A stretch of 64,000 bases of DNA from a virus. Under the pieces are notes generated by a model. That model was not told the origin of the DNA, ran no database searches, and saw nothing but the letters and a program-made list of their open reading frames with translations. The position numbers and the translations under genes were made by a program. The first letter of the stretch is position 1. Each line of letters starts with the position of its first letter. Positions 1 to 9,404 of the stretch are shown here, one piece after another. The DNA is taken from positions 1 to 64,000 of the IMG/VR virus record IMGVR_UViG_3300020183_000014; one strand, 5' to 3'.

Positions 1-1935
1 TGGTGTAACACTCGGAGTTACTGAAGGAGTAATCGATGATGTTGGTGTAACACTCGGTGTAACACTTGGTGTTTCAGATGGTGTAACACTCGGTGTAACT
101 GAACTTGTAGGTGTTACTGATGGTGTAACAGATGGTGTAATAGACGGTGTTACCGAACTAGTGGGGGTTACTGATGGAGTTACGGATGGCGTAACAGATG
201 GTGTAACTGATGATGTTGGTGTTATACTTGGTGTGACCGACGGTGTAACTGATGGAGTTACAGAACTAGTAGGTGTTATTGATGGTGTTATAGACGGTGT
301 TATTGAACTAGTAGGTGTTACTGATGGTGTAACAGACGGTGTAACAGACGGTGTTACGGAACTAGTAGGTGTAACAGATGGTGTAACGCTTGGTGTGACC
401 GATGGTGTGACAGAACTAGTGGGAGTTACAGAAGGTGTAACTGACGGAGTGACCGATGGTGTAACAGAACTAGTAGGGGTCACCGATGGTGTTTCAGATG
501 GTGTGACTGAACTAGTTGGTGTCACACTAGGAGTTACTGAAGGTGTTATACTTGGTGTCACAGAAGACGTTGGTGTAACGGAAGGTGTGATGCTTGGTGT
601 AACAGACGGTGTTACTGAACTAGTAGGTGTAACAGATGGTGTAACACTTGGTGTAACACTCGGAGTTACTGAAGGAGTAATCGATGATGTTGGTGTAACA
701 CTCGGTGTAACACTTGGTGTTTCAGATGGTGTAACACTCGGTGTAACTGAACTTGTAGGTGTTACTGATGGTGTAACAGATGGTGTGACTGAACTGGTTG
801 GAGTTACTGATGGTGTAACAGACGGTGTAACAGACGGTGTAACAGAACTAGTTGGAGTCACAGAAGGTGTTACGCTAGGTGTTTCAGATGGGGTTACAGA
901 ACTAGTTGGTGTAACGGAAGGTGTAACACTTGGTGTAATAGATGGTGTAATAGAACTAGTGGGAGTCACAGAAGGTGTTACGCTAGGTGTTTCAGATGGG
1001 GTTACAGAACTAGTGGGAGTTACTGATGGTGTAACAGAAGGTGTTACCGATGGTGTTACGGAACTAGTGGGAGTTACAGATGGTGTTTCAGATGGTGTAA
1101 CAGAAGGTGTAACGCTCGGAGTTATTGACGATGTTGGAGTAATTGAGGGTGTAACACTTGGAGTTATTGAAGGAGTTACCGACGATGTTGGTGTTACAGA
1201 TGGGGTAACACTTGGTGTTTCAGATGGTGTAACACTTGGTGTAACTGAACTAGTCGGGGTTACAGAAGGTGTTTCAGATGGGGTAATAGATGGTGTAGCA
1301 CTTGGTGTAACAGAACTAGTTGGTGTAACAGATGGTGTTACACTCGGTGTAACCGAAGGTGTAACAGAAGATGTAGGAGTTACAGAAGGTGTAACACTTG
1401 GTGTAACCGATGGTGTAACTGAACTAGTAGGTGTTACTGATGGTGTTTCAGATGGTGTAACACTTGGTGTAACTGAACTAGTTGGAGTTACAGAAGGTGT
1501 TTCAGACGGGGTAATAGACGGTGTAACACTTGGTGTAACAGAACTAGTAGGTGTTACTGATGGTGTAACAGAGGGTGTTACACTTGGTGTAATGGAACTA
1601 GTAGGTGTTACAGATGGTGTAACAGAGGGTGTTACTGATGGTGTAACACTTGGTGTAACCGATGATGTTGGTGTTACTGATGGAGTTACTGATGGTGTAA
1701 CACTTGGTGTTATTGAACTAGTAGGAGTTACAGAAGGTGTAAGTGATGGGGTGATGGAAGACGTGGGGGTTACTGATGGTGTTTTAGATGGTGTGATACT
1801 CGGAGTTACGGATGGTGTAACACTTGGTGTAACTGAACTAGTGGGTGTAACACTTGGTGTTCTACTTGGTGTAACAGAAGGTGTTACTGATGGTGTTTGT
1901 GTTAATGTTGGTGTAGGTGTGGGTGAAGGAGTGGG
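1..1935 (-). repeat. 12-bp-period minisatellite encoding SVTP/TPTSS repeats
   Basis: About 1.9 kb of imperfect 12-bp units (four codons, S-V/I-T-P), still running at the left edge. Units are grouped by the block PTSS, whose Thr-Ser codons ACT AGT create a regularly spaced ACTAGT. Positions 1-138 are an exact copy of 649-786 (offset 648 bp = 54 units), which points to duplication by slippage or unequal recombination. Copy number may be unstable or mis-assembled. Confidence 0.9.
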
Positions 1936-2130
1936 ACAAGGAATTTCAGCCACACAGGTTTTATCCAGTGATGGAAAATAAATTGAGTAAGTACCTAAAT
2001 AATAGTTTGTTTCGTAATAATATGGCATTAGGACGGAACCTAAATTTATGGTACCGCCAGTACAAGGATAAAATGTAATGTCACCGATTTCCTCATTAAA
2101 ATTACCCGCGTTTATTTTTATTAATGCCAT
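1..2130 (-). CDS. Thr-Pro-Ser repeat virion protein, probably tail/adhesin (partial, runs off left edge)
   Basis: The frame is open from the ATG at 2128-2130 to the window edge, 710 codons, with the C-terminus missing. Residues 1 to about 65 form a small non-repetitive domain (starts [17 protein letters not shown]). From about residue 66 everything is repeats of SVTP/TPS with regularly placed TPTSS. Similar Thr-Pro-Ser linkers occur in the virion proteins at 45647-47569 and 55816-57537, so a long stalk holding a distal C-terminal domain is the likely role. This is inference; no enzymatic motif is visible. The opposite strand is also open (161-1981, GVTDGV repeats), but only because a 12-bp repeat without stops in one frame can lack them in the antisense frame. 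The start overlaps a possible 40-codon ORF. The function is unproven; the coding strand is confident from the neighbouring genes and the unique N-terminus. Confidence 0.75.
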   Translation of the reverse strand, partial: MALIKINAGNFNEEIGDITFYPCTGGTINLGSVLMPYYYETNYYLGTYSIYFPSLDKTCVAEIPCPTPSPTPTPTLTQTPSVTPSVTPSRTPSVTPTSSVTPSVTPSVTPSITPSKTPSVTPTSSITPSLTPSVTPTSSITPSVTPSVTPSVTPTSSVTPSVTPSVTPSVTPSVTPTSSITPSVTPSVTPSVTPTSSVTPSVTPSITPSETPSVTPTSSVTPSVTPSETPSVTPTSSVTPSVTPSVTPSVTPTSSVTPSVTPSVTPSVTPTSSVTPSATPSITPSETPSVTPTSSVTPSVTPSETPSVTPSVTPTSSVTPSITPSVTPSITPTSSITPSVTPSVTPSETPSVTPTSSVTPSVTPSVTPSVTPTSSVTPSETPSVTPSVTPTSSITPSITPSVTPSVTPTSSVTPSETPSVTPSVTPTSSVTPSVTPSVTPSVTPTSSVTPSVTPSVTPTSSVTPSVTPSETPSVTPSVTPTSSITPSVTPSVTPSVTPSVTPTSSVTPSVTPSITPSVTPTSSVTPSITPSVTPSVTPTSSVTPSETPSVTPTSSVTPSVTPSVTPSVTPTSSVTPSVTPSVTPSVTPTSSVTPSVTPSVTPSVTPTSSITPSITPSITPTSSVTPSVTPSVTPSITPTSSVTPSVTPSVTPSVTPTSSVTPSITPSVTPSVTPTSSVTPSVTPSETPSVTPSVTPTSSITPSVTPSVTP

Positions 2131-2224
2131 TTAAATCTAAAGTCTTATCTATATCTATTTTTACTATAAAAATATATTTATTTATTTGGGTATTGTCAAC
2201 GTCTATTTTTACAGTTTTTATCAT
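2102..2224 (-). CDS. Possible small 40-residue protein (translationally coupled)
   Basis: The ATG at 2222-2224 overlaps the TGA stop of the 1414-codon gene (ATGA overlap), and the frame stays open for 40 codons to a TAA at 2102-2104. It covers the otherwise empty gap and overlaps the first codons of the Thr-Pro-Ser gene in another frame. The peptide (starts [20 protein letters not shown]) alternates hydrophobic and charged residues and has no recognisable motif. Similar tight overlaps join other genes of this cluster. It could be chance in AT-rich DNA. Confidence 0.3.
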   Translation of the reverse strand: MIKTVKIDVDNTQINKYIFIVKIDIDKTLDLNGINKNKRG

Positions 2225-5200
2225 GGACAATCAAAAATGGAACTACTTAATTCCTCATTAGTTGGTTCTGTAGGACAATGGTTGGCATCGATATAATATT
2301 GACCGAGGTTGAATCCAATATTTGGATGTTTATCATATTTGTGTTTCATCAGAATTTTGTCACTGTTGTTTCCGTTAAAAACAACAACAAATTCATCATC
2401 TATTGGTGTATTGTCTAATTCAAAGTTTAGATTGAAGTATAATCCTGTATCGCAATAATTTAAATCGACATCAATTACTTCTATGGTTTCACCATATTTG
2501 TTTATTAAATAATCTCCGTGATTGTATAATTCTTTCGGATGGTCGCAACAAGGTTCAATAAAATCTATTGGTTTTTTCTGTAATTCCTCAGGAAATCTGT
2601 CGTCAAAAAAGTAAACACTATTTGTTGGTGTCCCAAAATTTTCAATAATTCTATTTGTATAAACTCTTAGTTGTGTTGTTGGTAAAACTTCAAAAACTTC
2701 ATAGGTGTTATTTTGGGTCAATCCCGTGATAATACTTTTCTTTATTGATGCTAAACATTCAATATCCGTGATTTCAAGTTTTTGATAGTTGTACGTAAAT
2801 GAATATCCTGATACAGGACCATTAACAATTTGTTGGTGACTATATTCTGTACATTGTTTATATGAAGCGGATAAAACATATTCCCCAACATTTAAATCAC
2901 AAACACTTTTACCACTTATCGTACCACCACTAATATAACTTTCAATATTACTATCGGTTGTTTGGTCATCAATGGTTAACCCACTATTAACCACCAAAAC
3001 AATAGAGTCACATTTTAGCCCATAGTTAAAGTTTGATTTGTATTGTACTTTTGGTTGTATAGTATAACCCGTGTAATTGTCACAGTATGTTGCACCTGAA
3101 ACAACTGAAATTGGTGAAGCGATTGTTCCTTGGTAACCAACAATACTGAATAACTCTACGTGACTCTTTCCTGATGGTGTTGGACATGGGTCATGTTCAA
3201 TTTTGGGTTGTAGACCTTCTATTTTGAATTTTACTTCTTTATTCGCAGCATCTACAATATTGAAATCTATTACATCATTTTCTGAAACACCAGTTAATTT
3301 GTATACACAATCACTAACTTTTTGAATGTGAACATCCGCATTTTCATTTGTTCCACTCACACAGTTAGCATAAATGTTAAATGGCCATGTTGAACCTTGT
3401 TGAATTCCTGTTTTATACCCAATTACCTCAAAAAATACATCACTTACTAAAGTGCACCCACTATTTGAGTCACAGTAAACGGTATTATCAGTATAAACTT
3501 TAACACTGATTCCATGTGTATTTTTTGTAATTTTATAATCAGCATCAAATCGATAATCAAAATAGTCAACCACCGAACATTCGTTTGGTCCTAATTTTAC
3601 GGATGAAAACTTAACTTTTTCGACACCATTTTCATCAGTGTATGTTGTGTATTTTATTAATGGTATTGTTTCTGAAAAATATGTTTGACCAGTGGTTCCC
3701 GTGAAAGCGGAATAGGGTTCATATCCCGCGCTATTTCTTGTAATAGTTACGTCATCAATCAATACAGATAATGCCGATAACCATAATTCTTTAATTTTAG
3801 TAACATCAGGTTCAAGATAATCTTTATAATCACATATTAAGGAAAGATTTACAGTATCACCACTTGTTACACCACTCGTACATCCTGTAAATGGTTGTGC
3901 GTCAAATAATTTTGCACTATTTGAAGTGTTACTTGTTCCACTAACAATTACATACATGGAAGATGTTAGTCCTGTGTAATTAGCACCACCATAAACTGTT
4001 CCGTCAATTTCAATTACCGGATAATAAGTAACACCGGTAAGGTTTATTAAACCTCTGAAATTATTTTCTTCGCCTAAAATGTTTTCTAAATCTTCTTCGA
4101 TTACGTTTTCAAAATCAGGGTATAATTCCTCGATAAATTCTAATGGTTGGCAATCATATCTATATTGATATTTTGGTCTACCAAAAACGTTATTTTCAAT
4201 TAAATTACCACCAGTCCATTGAGTGGTTGATGGTACTAATTGTTCTACTAATTGTGGCCAATATGGAGATAATTTATTTACAAATTCAGTGACATTTATT
4301 TGGTTATATGGTGTGAAACCTGTGGTTTGTGAAATATAATCTCTATAAACATCCTCTAACTGTATATAATTTTTATTGTAACGAATTTTGTTTGAATTAG
4401 TTACAAGACTATGAATAAATGTGTCTAAAAATTCAGCAAAAGTTTTACCTGTTTGAGGTAATAAAGTATTTGTACCAAAACTTATTAATAATTCTCTACT
4501 TTGTCTAAATATATCATAATCTATACCTCGTGATGGTGAGATATAAATTCCAATATTTTTTCTATTTAAAATTAATAAATAATCATCTTCAATTGGTTTT
4601 CCGTCTTTATTATCAACAGCAGACACCAATTCATAACCTGTATCTAAACCCGGTAATGTTCTATATAAATCAAAATATTCTTCTCCGTATGTATAGTTTT
4701 TATTCTTTGTTTTAATTGTTTTAGTGTTACCCGTCAATATTGAGTTACTACTATCTAAAACAAGTGGAGAACGATGTGATAATGTAATATCGTACCATCC
4801 TGAACCTTTACCAAAGAAAATGTTTTCAGTTTCATTATATGCTCTTCTTGGTAGTCCAGTTTTTTCGTCTACGGGGTAACCCTCTCTATCAAATGTTGTT
4901 GATGCTGAGTAGTAAACTTTAGAGTATGTGTAACCTGTGCTGTCAAAAGTTGCATAGGAATATCTTTTACTACCTTGAATCGCGTCGTATATATCTTGTT
5001 GTAAATTAAAACTAGACGGTATCGATGTGACTTTATAAATATACTCATCGATTCTAATTAAAGGTTCTGGTGCTCCTAAAAATTTCAAAAAGAAATCAAT
5101 AGAAGATTTTGTTCCTTTTGATTTATAAATGTGTGCGAGATTTATTAATAATCTTCGATAAAACTCATATTCAGATTCAATTAAATTAGTGCCGGTTGAC

Positions 5201-6465
5201 ACACCGTCATAGTTTGATTGTAACCTTGAATATAAAACATCATTTAAGCTATTCTCATCAAATAAATTTAATGTAGATAAACCTAAATTTTCTGATAAAT
5301 TCTTTAAAAGTACATCGGGTAGATTATTAATACCATCATAACTTACATTTCTCATTTGAGCTATGTTGTCTATATACTTCTTTACACTATCAAAACTTTG
5401 TCCGTATAGTTCAAATATACTTTCAGCCCTTTTATCTTCAGTATCAAATTCAAATAATTGTGGCGCAGCTAAAAATCTGACCATCAAATTAGATTTGTAT
5501 CCATCTATTTCATCAGCAATGTCTTTTAATTTACTAACGTATAAATCGAAATAAAACCCTGTTATTTCTATATTGTAACCATCTTCAGATATTGGCCAAG
5601 TTATTACCACATCAACCAAAGATGTTTTTGAATTATCTTCAACATCTTTAGGTACTTTAAATGAAGAGGTATAAATTGGATTTGTGTCTCTATTTAAAAG
5701 TGATTCTTCTAAATCATCTAATCCTTCAAAAAATTCTTCAACTAAACCATCATTTGGTCTTATTAATAAGTTTTCTGAATATGTTGTACCAGTAAATGGT
5801 TGTCCATATACTTTTAAGTAAATTCTGTTGTTTATATTTGGTTCAATATAATCTAAAATTGGATATGATGTGTTATTGGTAATAACAACATATTTTGTAT
5901 ATGACGAATAAAAATTTCTTAATTCGTTTTCAGTTTCTGGTTTAACCACAGAATTAGGTTCTATAAAAACTAAATTAAACGGATTAAATATTTTGCTTCT
6001 TTCAATGTAAAAAGTAGTGGTGTTGGTGCTATCATTATATGTTATTCCACTAGCACTAAAATTAGAAACACCAATAGGGGTGTCTGATAAAATCGAAATT
6101 GCACCCGGAAACTTATTAATAATTCGAGTTAGTGAAACTAAAATTCTATCTGTTAATGAACCAAATAAAGATTTATCGGCATATTTTTTGTTACCCTTAA
6201 ATCTTACTTCGTCAGTTCTTTTTTTTGAAGGTTTTACAGATGTTGTTTGAATACCTTCAACTTCCTTTAACGTATCTAATGTTAAAAATTGAGAGAATGG
6301 ATTACTTGTAAAATTTTTAGAATCTTTATCAGGAATAGACTTATCAAGCGCAAATACGGTGTTAGTTAGTGCAGATGAACCATCGGTTATCTGTCTACCA
6401 ACTAAGAAATCATTAAATGTTTCAGCTCCGCTTGACGCTTGACTAGGTACTTTTCTCCTTGCCAT
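2221..6465 (-). CDS. Giant baseplate wedge protein with P2 gpI-like segment (gp7-like role)
   Basis: A 1414-residue structural protein. Around residues 345-480 there is a stretch ending in a segment of the form HIYKSKGTKSSIDFFLKFLG, which matches the H..KGT..A...L..LG signature of P2 tail protein I, the wedge protein equivalent to T4 gp7. The C-terminal half is Thr/Gly/Tyr-rich with many TGxT turns and several Cys, typical of beta-rich extracellular virion domains. It starts 1 bp inside the end of the next upstream gene (ATG overlaps TAA) and so belongs to the gp25-gp6 wedge transcription unit. T4 gp7 is about 1030 residues, so this is longer, probably with added surface domains. The family call rests on one motif plus context. 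Confidence 0.55.
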   Translation of the reverse strand: MARRKVPSQASSGAETFNDFLVGRQITDGSSALTNTVFALDKSIPDKDSKNFTSNPFSQFLTLDTLKEVEGIQTTSVKPSKKRTDEVRFKGNKKYADKSLFGSLTDRILVSLTRIINKFPGAISILSDTPIGVSNFSASGITYNDSTNTTTFYIERSKIFNPFNLVFIEPNSVVKPETENELRNFYSSYTKYVVITNNTSYPILDYIEPNINNRIYLKVYGQPFTGTTYSENLLIRPNDGLVEEFFEGLDDLEESLLNRDTNPIYTSSFKVPKDVEDNSKTSLVDVVITWPISEDGYNIEITGFYFDLYVSKLKDIADEIDGYKSNLMVRFLAAPQLFEFDTEDKRAESIFELYGQSFDSVKKYIDNIAQMRNVSYDGINNLPDVLLKNLSENLGLSTLNLFDENSLNDVLYSRLQSNYDGVSTGTNLIESEYEFYRRLLINLAHIYKSKGTKSSIDFFLKFLGAPEPLIRIDEYIYKVTSIPSSFNLQQDIYDAIQGSKRYSYATFDSTGYTYSKVYYSASTTFDREGYPVDEKTGLPRRAYNETENIFFGKGSGWYDITLSHRSPLVLDSSNSILTGNTKTIKTKNKNYTYGEEYFDLYRTLPGLDTGYELVSAVDNKDGKPIEDDYLLILNRKNIGIYISPSRGIDYDIFRQSRELLISFGTNTLLPQTGKTFAEFLDTFIHSLVTNSNKIRYNKNYIQLEDVYRDYISQTTGFTPYNQINVTEFVNKLSPYWPQLVEQLVPSTTQWTGGNLIENNVFGRPKYQYRYDCQPLEFIEELYPDFENVIEEDLENILGEENNFRGLINLTGVTYYPVIEIDGTVYGGANYTGLTSSMYVIVSGTSNTSNSAKLFDAQPFTGCTSGVTSGDTVNLSLICDYKDYLEPDVTKIKELWLSALSVLIDDVTITRNSAGYEPYSAFTGTTGQTYFSETIPLIKYTTYTDENGVEKVKFSSVKLGPNECSVVDYFDYRFDADYKITKNTHGISVKVYTDNTVYCDSNSGCTLVSDVFFEVIGYKTGIQQGSTWPFNIYANCVSGTNENADVHIQKVSDCVYKLTGVSENDVIDFNIVDAANKEVKFKIEGLQPKIEHDPCPTPSGKSHVELFSIVGYQGTIASPISVVSGATYCDNYTGYTIQPKVQYKSNFNYGLKCDSIVLVVNSGLTIDDQTTDSNIESYISGGTISGKSVCDLNVGEYVLSASYKQCTEYSHQQIVNGPVSGYSFTYNYQKLEITDIECLASIKKSIITGLTQNNTYEVFEVLPTTQLRVYTNRIIENFGTPTNSVYFFDDRFPEELQKKPIDFIEPCCDHPKELYNHGDYLINKYGETIEVIDVDLNYCDTGLYFNLNFELDNTPIDDEFVVVFNGNNSDKILMKHKYDKHPNIGFNLGQYYIDANHCPTEPTNEELSSSIFDCP

Positions 6466-7382
6466 TATTCTGTGATAGTATCAAAGTTTAAGGTTTCGTC
6501 TATATCACCCCTCTCCTCACGAATTTCATATAATGTCTCATTAAATTCGTCTTTAACCTCGTAAAGATTGTATTGTCTATAGATGTTATTATTATTATCA
6601 TAAATGGTATAGATACCTTGTGAAACCGCTTTGCTTTGATTACCATAAAGGGCGTGTGCTATGGTTGAAGCGTCGTGTTCAACCATTTCTACTTCAATTG
6701 TGGTAGGATTTAAAAATGTATTTGTTAATATAATTTTTTGTGATGGTAAACCAATAAATGGAACCGTGTTTGGTTTATTTGTTGGTGCTGAAGATGGTGT
6801 TACTGTTAAAAACATTAAATTAGTTGCTTGTTCACTATACTGATATCTAATAGCTTTTTGTGATGTACTTGTTAAATTTGAAACAATAGGTGAGCAATAG
6901 AACGAAGATGTTACAATTCTATAAAAATTTGGAATTTTTTTATTGTCAGATGAATTAATATACTCAATTCTATACCCAACAAGTCCTTGTGGTGTAAATT
7001 TATTTCTATCATCAGCGGGAACATTGGATAAGTCAATAATCAATCCTCTAACTGAAGGTAGAGATGCTAAAATTCCACAATCGGTAATCGATGTTCTTAT
7101 TTGTTTTGGTCTTATATGAAGTGTATACACGCCTAAATCCGCAAAATCATCCGCGGTTAATTTTAAATTGTATAATCCACCTAAGATTTCAACATTAGGT
7201 GCTGAAGTATCATCCGTAGTATTCGAATTGTGATAAACAGGGGTTAATACTTCCGCTGAACTTAATTTCTTAAGAGTAACAGTCGAAGTGCTATTTCTAT
7301 CCGCAACATAATGAAAATAAATTTCAACGTCTTCGGGTGACACATCTGATGGTCTAATTATACCGTAACTACCTACTGCCAT
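6465..7382 (-). CDS. Baseplate/virion structural protein, unknown family
   Basis: 305 residues, not recognised. The N-terminal ~110 residues look like an Ig-like beta sandwich (SPEDVEIYFHYVADRNSTST onwards, alternating strands, ending LGVYTLHIRPKQ). The middle segment VRGLIIDLSNVPADDRNKFT followed by a Tyr/Ser-rich beta region also looks structural. The C-terminus is acidic (EIREERGDIDETLNF). A late-promoter-type element lies 11 bp before the ATG, and the stop overlaps the start of the 1414-residue wedge gene by 1 bp, suggesting translational coupling and a shared assembly role. Confidence 0.6.
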   Translation of the reverse strand: MAVGSYGIIRPSDVSPEDVEIYFHYVADRNSTSTVTLKKLSSAEVLTPVYHNSNTTDDTSAPNVEILGGLYNLKLTADDFADLGVYTLHIRPKQIRTSITDCGILASLPSVRGLIIDLSNVPADDRNKFTPQGLVGYRIEYINSSDNKKIPNFYRIVTSSFYCSPIVSNLTSTSQKAIRYQYSEQATNLMFLTVTPSSAPTNKPNTVPFIGLPSQKIILTNTFLNPTTIEVEMVEHDASTIAHALYGNQSKAVSQGIYTIYDNNNNIYRQYNLYEVKDEFNETLYEIREERGDIDETLNFDTITE

Positions 7383-7393
7383 GTTTTTTTATA

Positions 7394-7400
7394 ATAAATA
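7394..7400 (-). promoter_or_regulatory. Candidate late promoter/leader motif TATTTAT
   Basis: Sense-strand ATATTTATT, 11 bp before the ATG of the 305-residue structural gene; one of 14 such elements in front of virion genes. Confidence 0.4.
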
Positions 7401-7406
7401 TGAAAA

Positions 7407-8573
7407 TTATTGTTTTCTAATATTAAAATATCCGTTTCCGTAAATTGATAATTCACCTGTGTTGTCAATTTCAGATAATCGTAATGTTTTTTCCATTACA
7501 CCTTGTTTTCCTCTTTCAACAAAAATGTCAGAATAGATTACTGGTTCATCAATAAATCCTAAGAAATGTTCATTTCTTGTAATAACCTTATTGATGACTT
7601 CTTCTTTTGTAAATCCTGATGTTGTACCGGTAATTGTGGTAATTCCATCTTCGAAATCTTGATAATATAAATTATCAATTGTGTATGCACTGTAAGTCAC
7701 ACCATTTGTTACTCCTGTAGTTACACCTGAGTATATATTTGAACCGTATAATTTTAATTCACTAATTTTACTTTTACCAATTGCTGCGTATGTAAATGTG
7801 GTATAACCTGTGTTGGTTCCATTATAGTCTAAATCGTTTAGATAATTTTGACTTTGACCAGATATGTTGGTGTATGGTATTGTGAACCCGGAGAATGTCC
7901 CTAATGGGTTAGAGACAGTGGTATTTGAAGGTACTTGTACTTTCTTTTTAGTTTCAAACTGACTCCATGGTGTGTTGATTGAAATTGATATGGTTGTTTC
8001 GCCGGTGGATGAATATGTTTTTGTTGCGGTAATTCCAGTTGTTGATAGAATACTTGTAGTTCCATCTCCCCAACTGACAGTAAAATCGATATAATGTATT
8101 TCAGAAACTTTACTCGTGTCCACCGTATTGTAAACCTGAACTGTGTTACCGGTCTGAGTATAAGAAAAGTTACAAATTTGTTCAACTTGTTCAAGTTCCC
8201 CATCAAAACCAACCATTACACCCATTTCGTCAACGTGTGTTTCTAAAAATATCGGTAACATATGTTCACCATACGCCTCCCCTTTTGTAATATTGTTCCA
8301 ACCATATAGTTCTAAAGTTAAATCACAACCATTGTCTCCGTAAGAGTTGGTTGGTATGGTGGTTCCTGTCCACATGTAGTAACCATCACCGACGGTACCG
8401 CCGCTTACATTATATACTATTAAACCTTCTAACGGGTCAAGATATTTAGAATTTGACCAAGATATTAAACTACCCAAACTATTGTACCAATATGGACCAT
8501 CGATTGAATACAATTTGACATTAAGAATGTTTTTCCTTAGTATCTCAAATTTTGTTGGTGATTTAATATCCAT
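7407..8573 (-). CDS. Virion structural protein with PKD-like beta domain
   Basis: 388 residues. Residues roughly 160-205 carry a PKD-type signature: FTVSWGDGTTS followed by TKTYSSTGETTISISI, i.e. WGDG, then a Y-S-x-x-G turn and a final strand. PKD domains are common beta-sandwich spacers and carbohydrate-contacting modules in phage tail proteins. The rest is Gly/Thr/Tyr-rich and beta-predicted. The stop lies 24 bp before the next gene; the start overlaps the end of the 276-residue gene by 1 bp. Probably a baseplate-peripheral or fibre-attachment protein; the exact T4 equivalent is unclear. Confidence 0.6.
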   Translation of the reverse strand: MDIKSPTKFEILRKNILNVKLYSIDGPYWYNSLGSLISWSNSKYLDPLEGLIVYNVSGGTVGDGYYMWTGTTIPTNSYGDNGCDLTLELYGWNNITKGEAYGEHMLPIFLETHVDEMGVMVGFDGELEQVEQICNFSYTQTGNTVQVYNTVDTSKVSEIHYIDFTVSWGDGTTSILSTTGITATKTYSSTGETTISISINTPWSQFETKKKVQVPSNTTVSNPLGTFSGFTIPYTNISGQSQNYLNDLDYNGTNTGYTTFTYAAIGKSKISELKLYGSNIYSGVTTGVTNGVTYSAYTIDNLYYQDFEDGITTITGTTSGFTKEEVINKVITRNEHFLGFIDEPVIYSDIFVERGKQGVMEKTLRLSEIDNTGELSIYGNGYFNIRKQ

Positions 8574-9403
8574 TATTGTTTTCTTTCAAAAAAATTTATT
8601 GGTAAATTATAGGTACCTTTTCTTGAACCTAAAGAGCCATCGTATGCATATACTACAAATGAATAATTTGTTCTATCTACAATTACTTTATAGTAAACAT
8701 CTTGCTCTTCAATATAAGGTGTTGTTGCATTCACATTTTTTGATTTATTTACAAAATCTATTACACTTCCGTCTTTAGCGTTGTAATATTTTGCGGTCAT
8801 ATAAAAAGTGTTTCCTGTAATATTAGTTTCTTCGAATGGGGTGTCGTCGGAAAACCAAAAAAAGTACATATTTTCCGTGTTTCTATAATTAGACCCCGTA
8901 AAAACAGGCACGAAAACGTAATCATTTAATGGTAATGTAGCGCCTGATGGTGTGCCTGTATAAAATATTTTTTCACCAAGAGGTAATGATAAATTTTTTG
9001 CAAAAACCAATCTTCTATTTGTTTGATTTGGTGACGCGTCATGGTTGGTTTTGTAAAATTCTAACCTGAAGAAACTTTCTGTTGATTGTTTTAACATTTT
9101 TGAATTTTCTCTAAATGTTATTCCCACATCTTCATAGTTTTGTGAATAGTTACCCGAGGAATTTAGAAAATAAAAATTATATAATATGTCGCTTTGAATG
9201 AACGTAATGTCCGAATCAGAAACTACACTATAGGGTTCATGAATATACCTTACGGTTTCATAATTTTCAGTTGGATTAATAATTTCATATAAAATCTCTT
9301 GCTCCATTTGCTGAGCATTATCAGTCCAACCCAAATCTGTTTGAAACATTTGGTTTGGTTCAATTATAATTGATTGGTCATTATTTTTAACAAGAATTTT
9401 CAT
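8573..9403 (-). CDS. Virion structural protein, unknown family
   Basis: 276 residues, no recognised family. The sequence is beta-rich with Tyr/Phe/Asn-rich strands (VGITFRENSKMLKQSTESFF, VYYKVIVDRTNYSFVVYAYD) and no Cys. It is sandwiched in the wedge operon, one base from its upstream neighbour and overlapping its downstream neighbour by 1 bp, so co-translation with baseplate parts is likely. Its position resembles that of gp8 to gp10 in T4, but no sequence match could be established by eye. Confidence 0.55.
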   Translation of the reverse strand: MKILVKNNDQSIIIEPNQMFQTDLGWTDNAQQMEQEILYEIINPTENYETVRYIHEPYSVVSDSDITFIQSDILYNFYFLNSSGNYSQNYEDVGITFRENSKMLKQSTESFFRLEFYKTNHDASPNQTNRRLVFAKNLSLPLGEKIFYTGTPSGATLPLNDYVFVPVFTGSNYRNTENMYFFWFSDDTPFEETNITGNTFYMTAKYYNAKDGSVIDFVNKSKNVNATTPYIEEQDVYYKVIVDRTNYSFVVYAYDGSLGSRKGTYNLPINFFERKQ

Positions 9404-9404
9404 A

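Noticed and set aside
161-1981. A 606-codon plus-strand open frame of GVTDGV repeats
   Set aside because: Antisense shadow of the Thr-Pro-Ser repeat; the minus frame has a unique N-terminal domain, matches other virion genes and fits gene direction.
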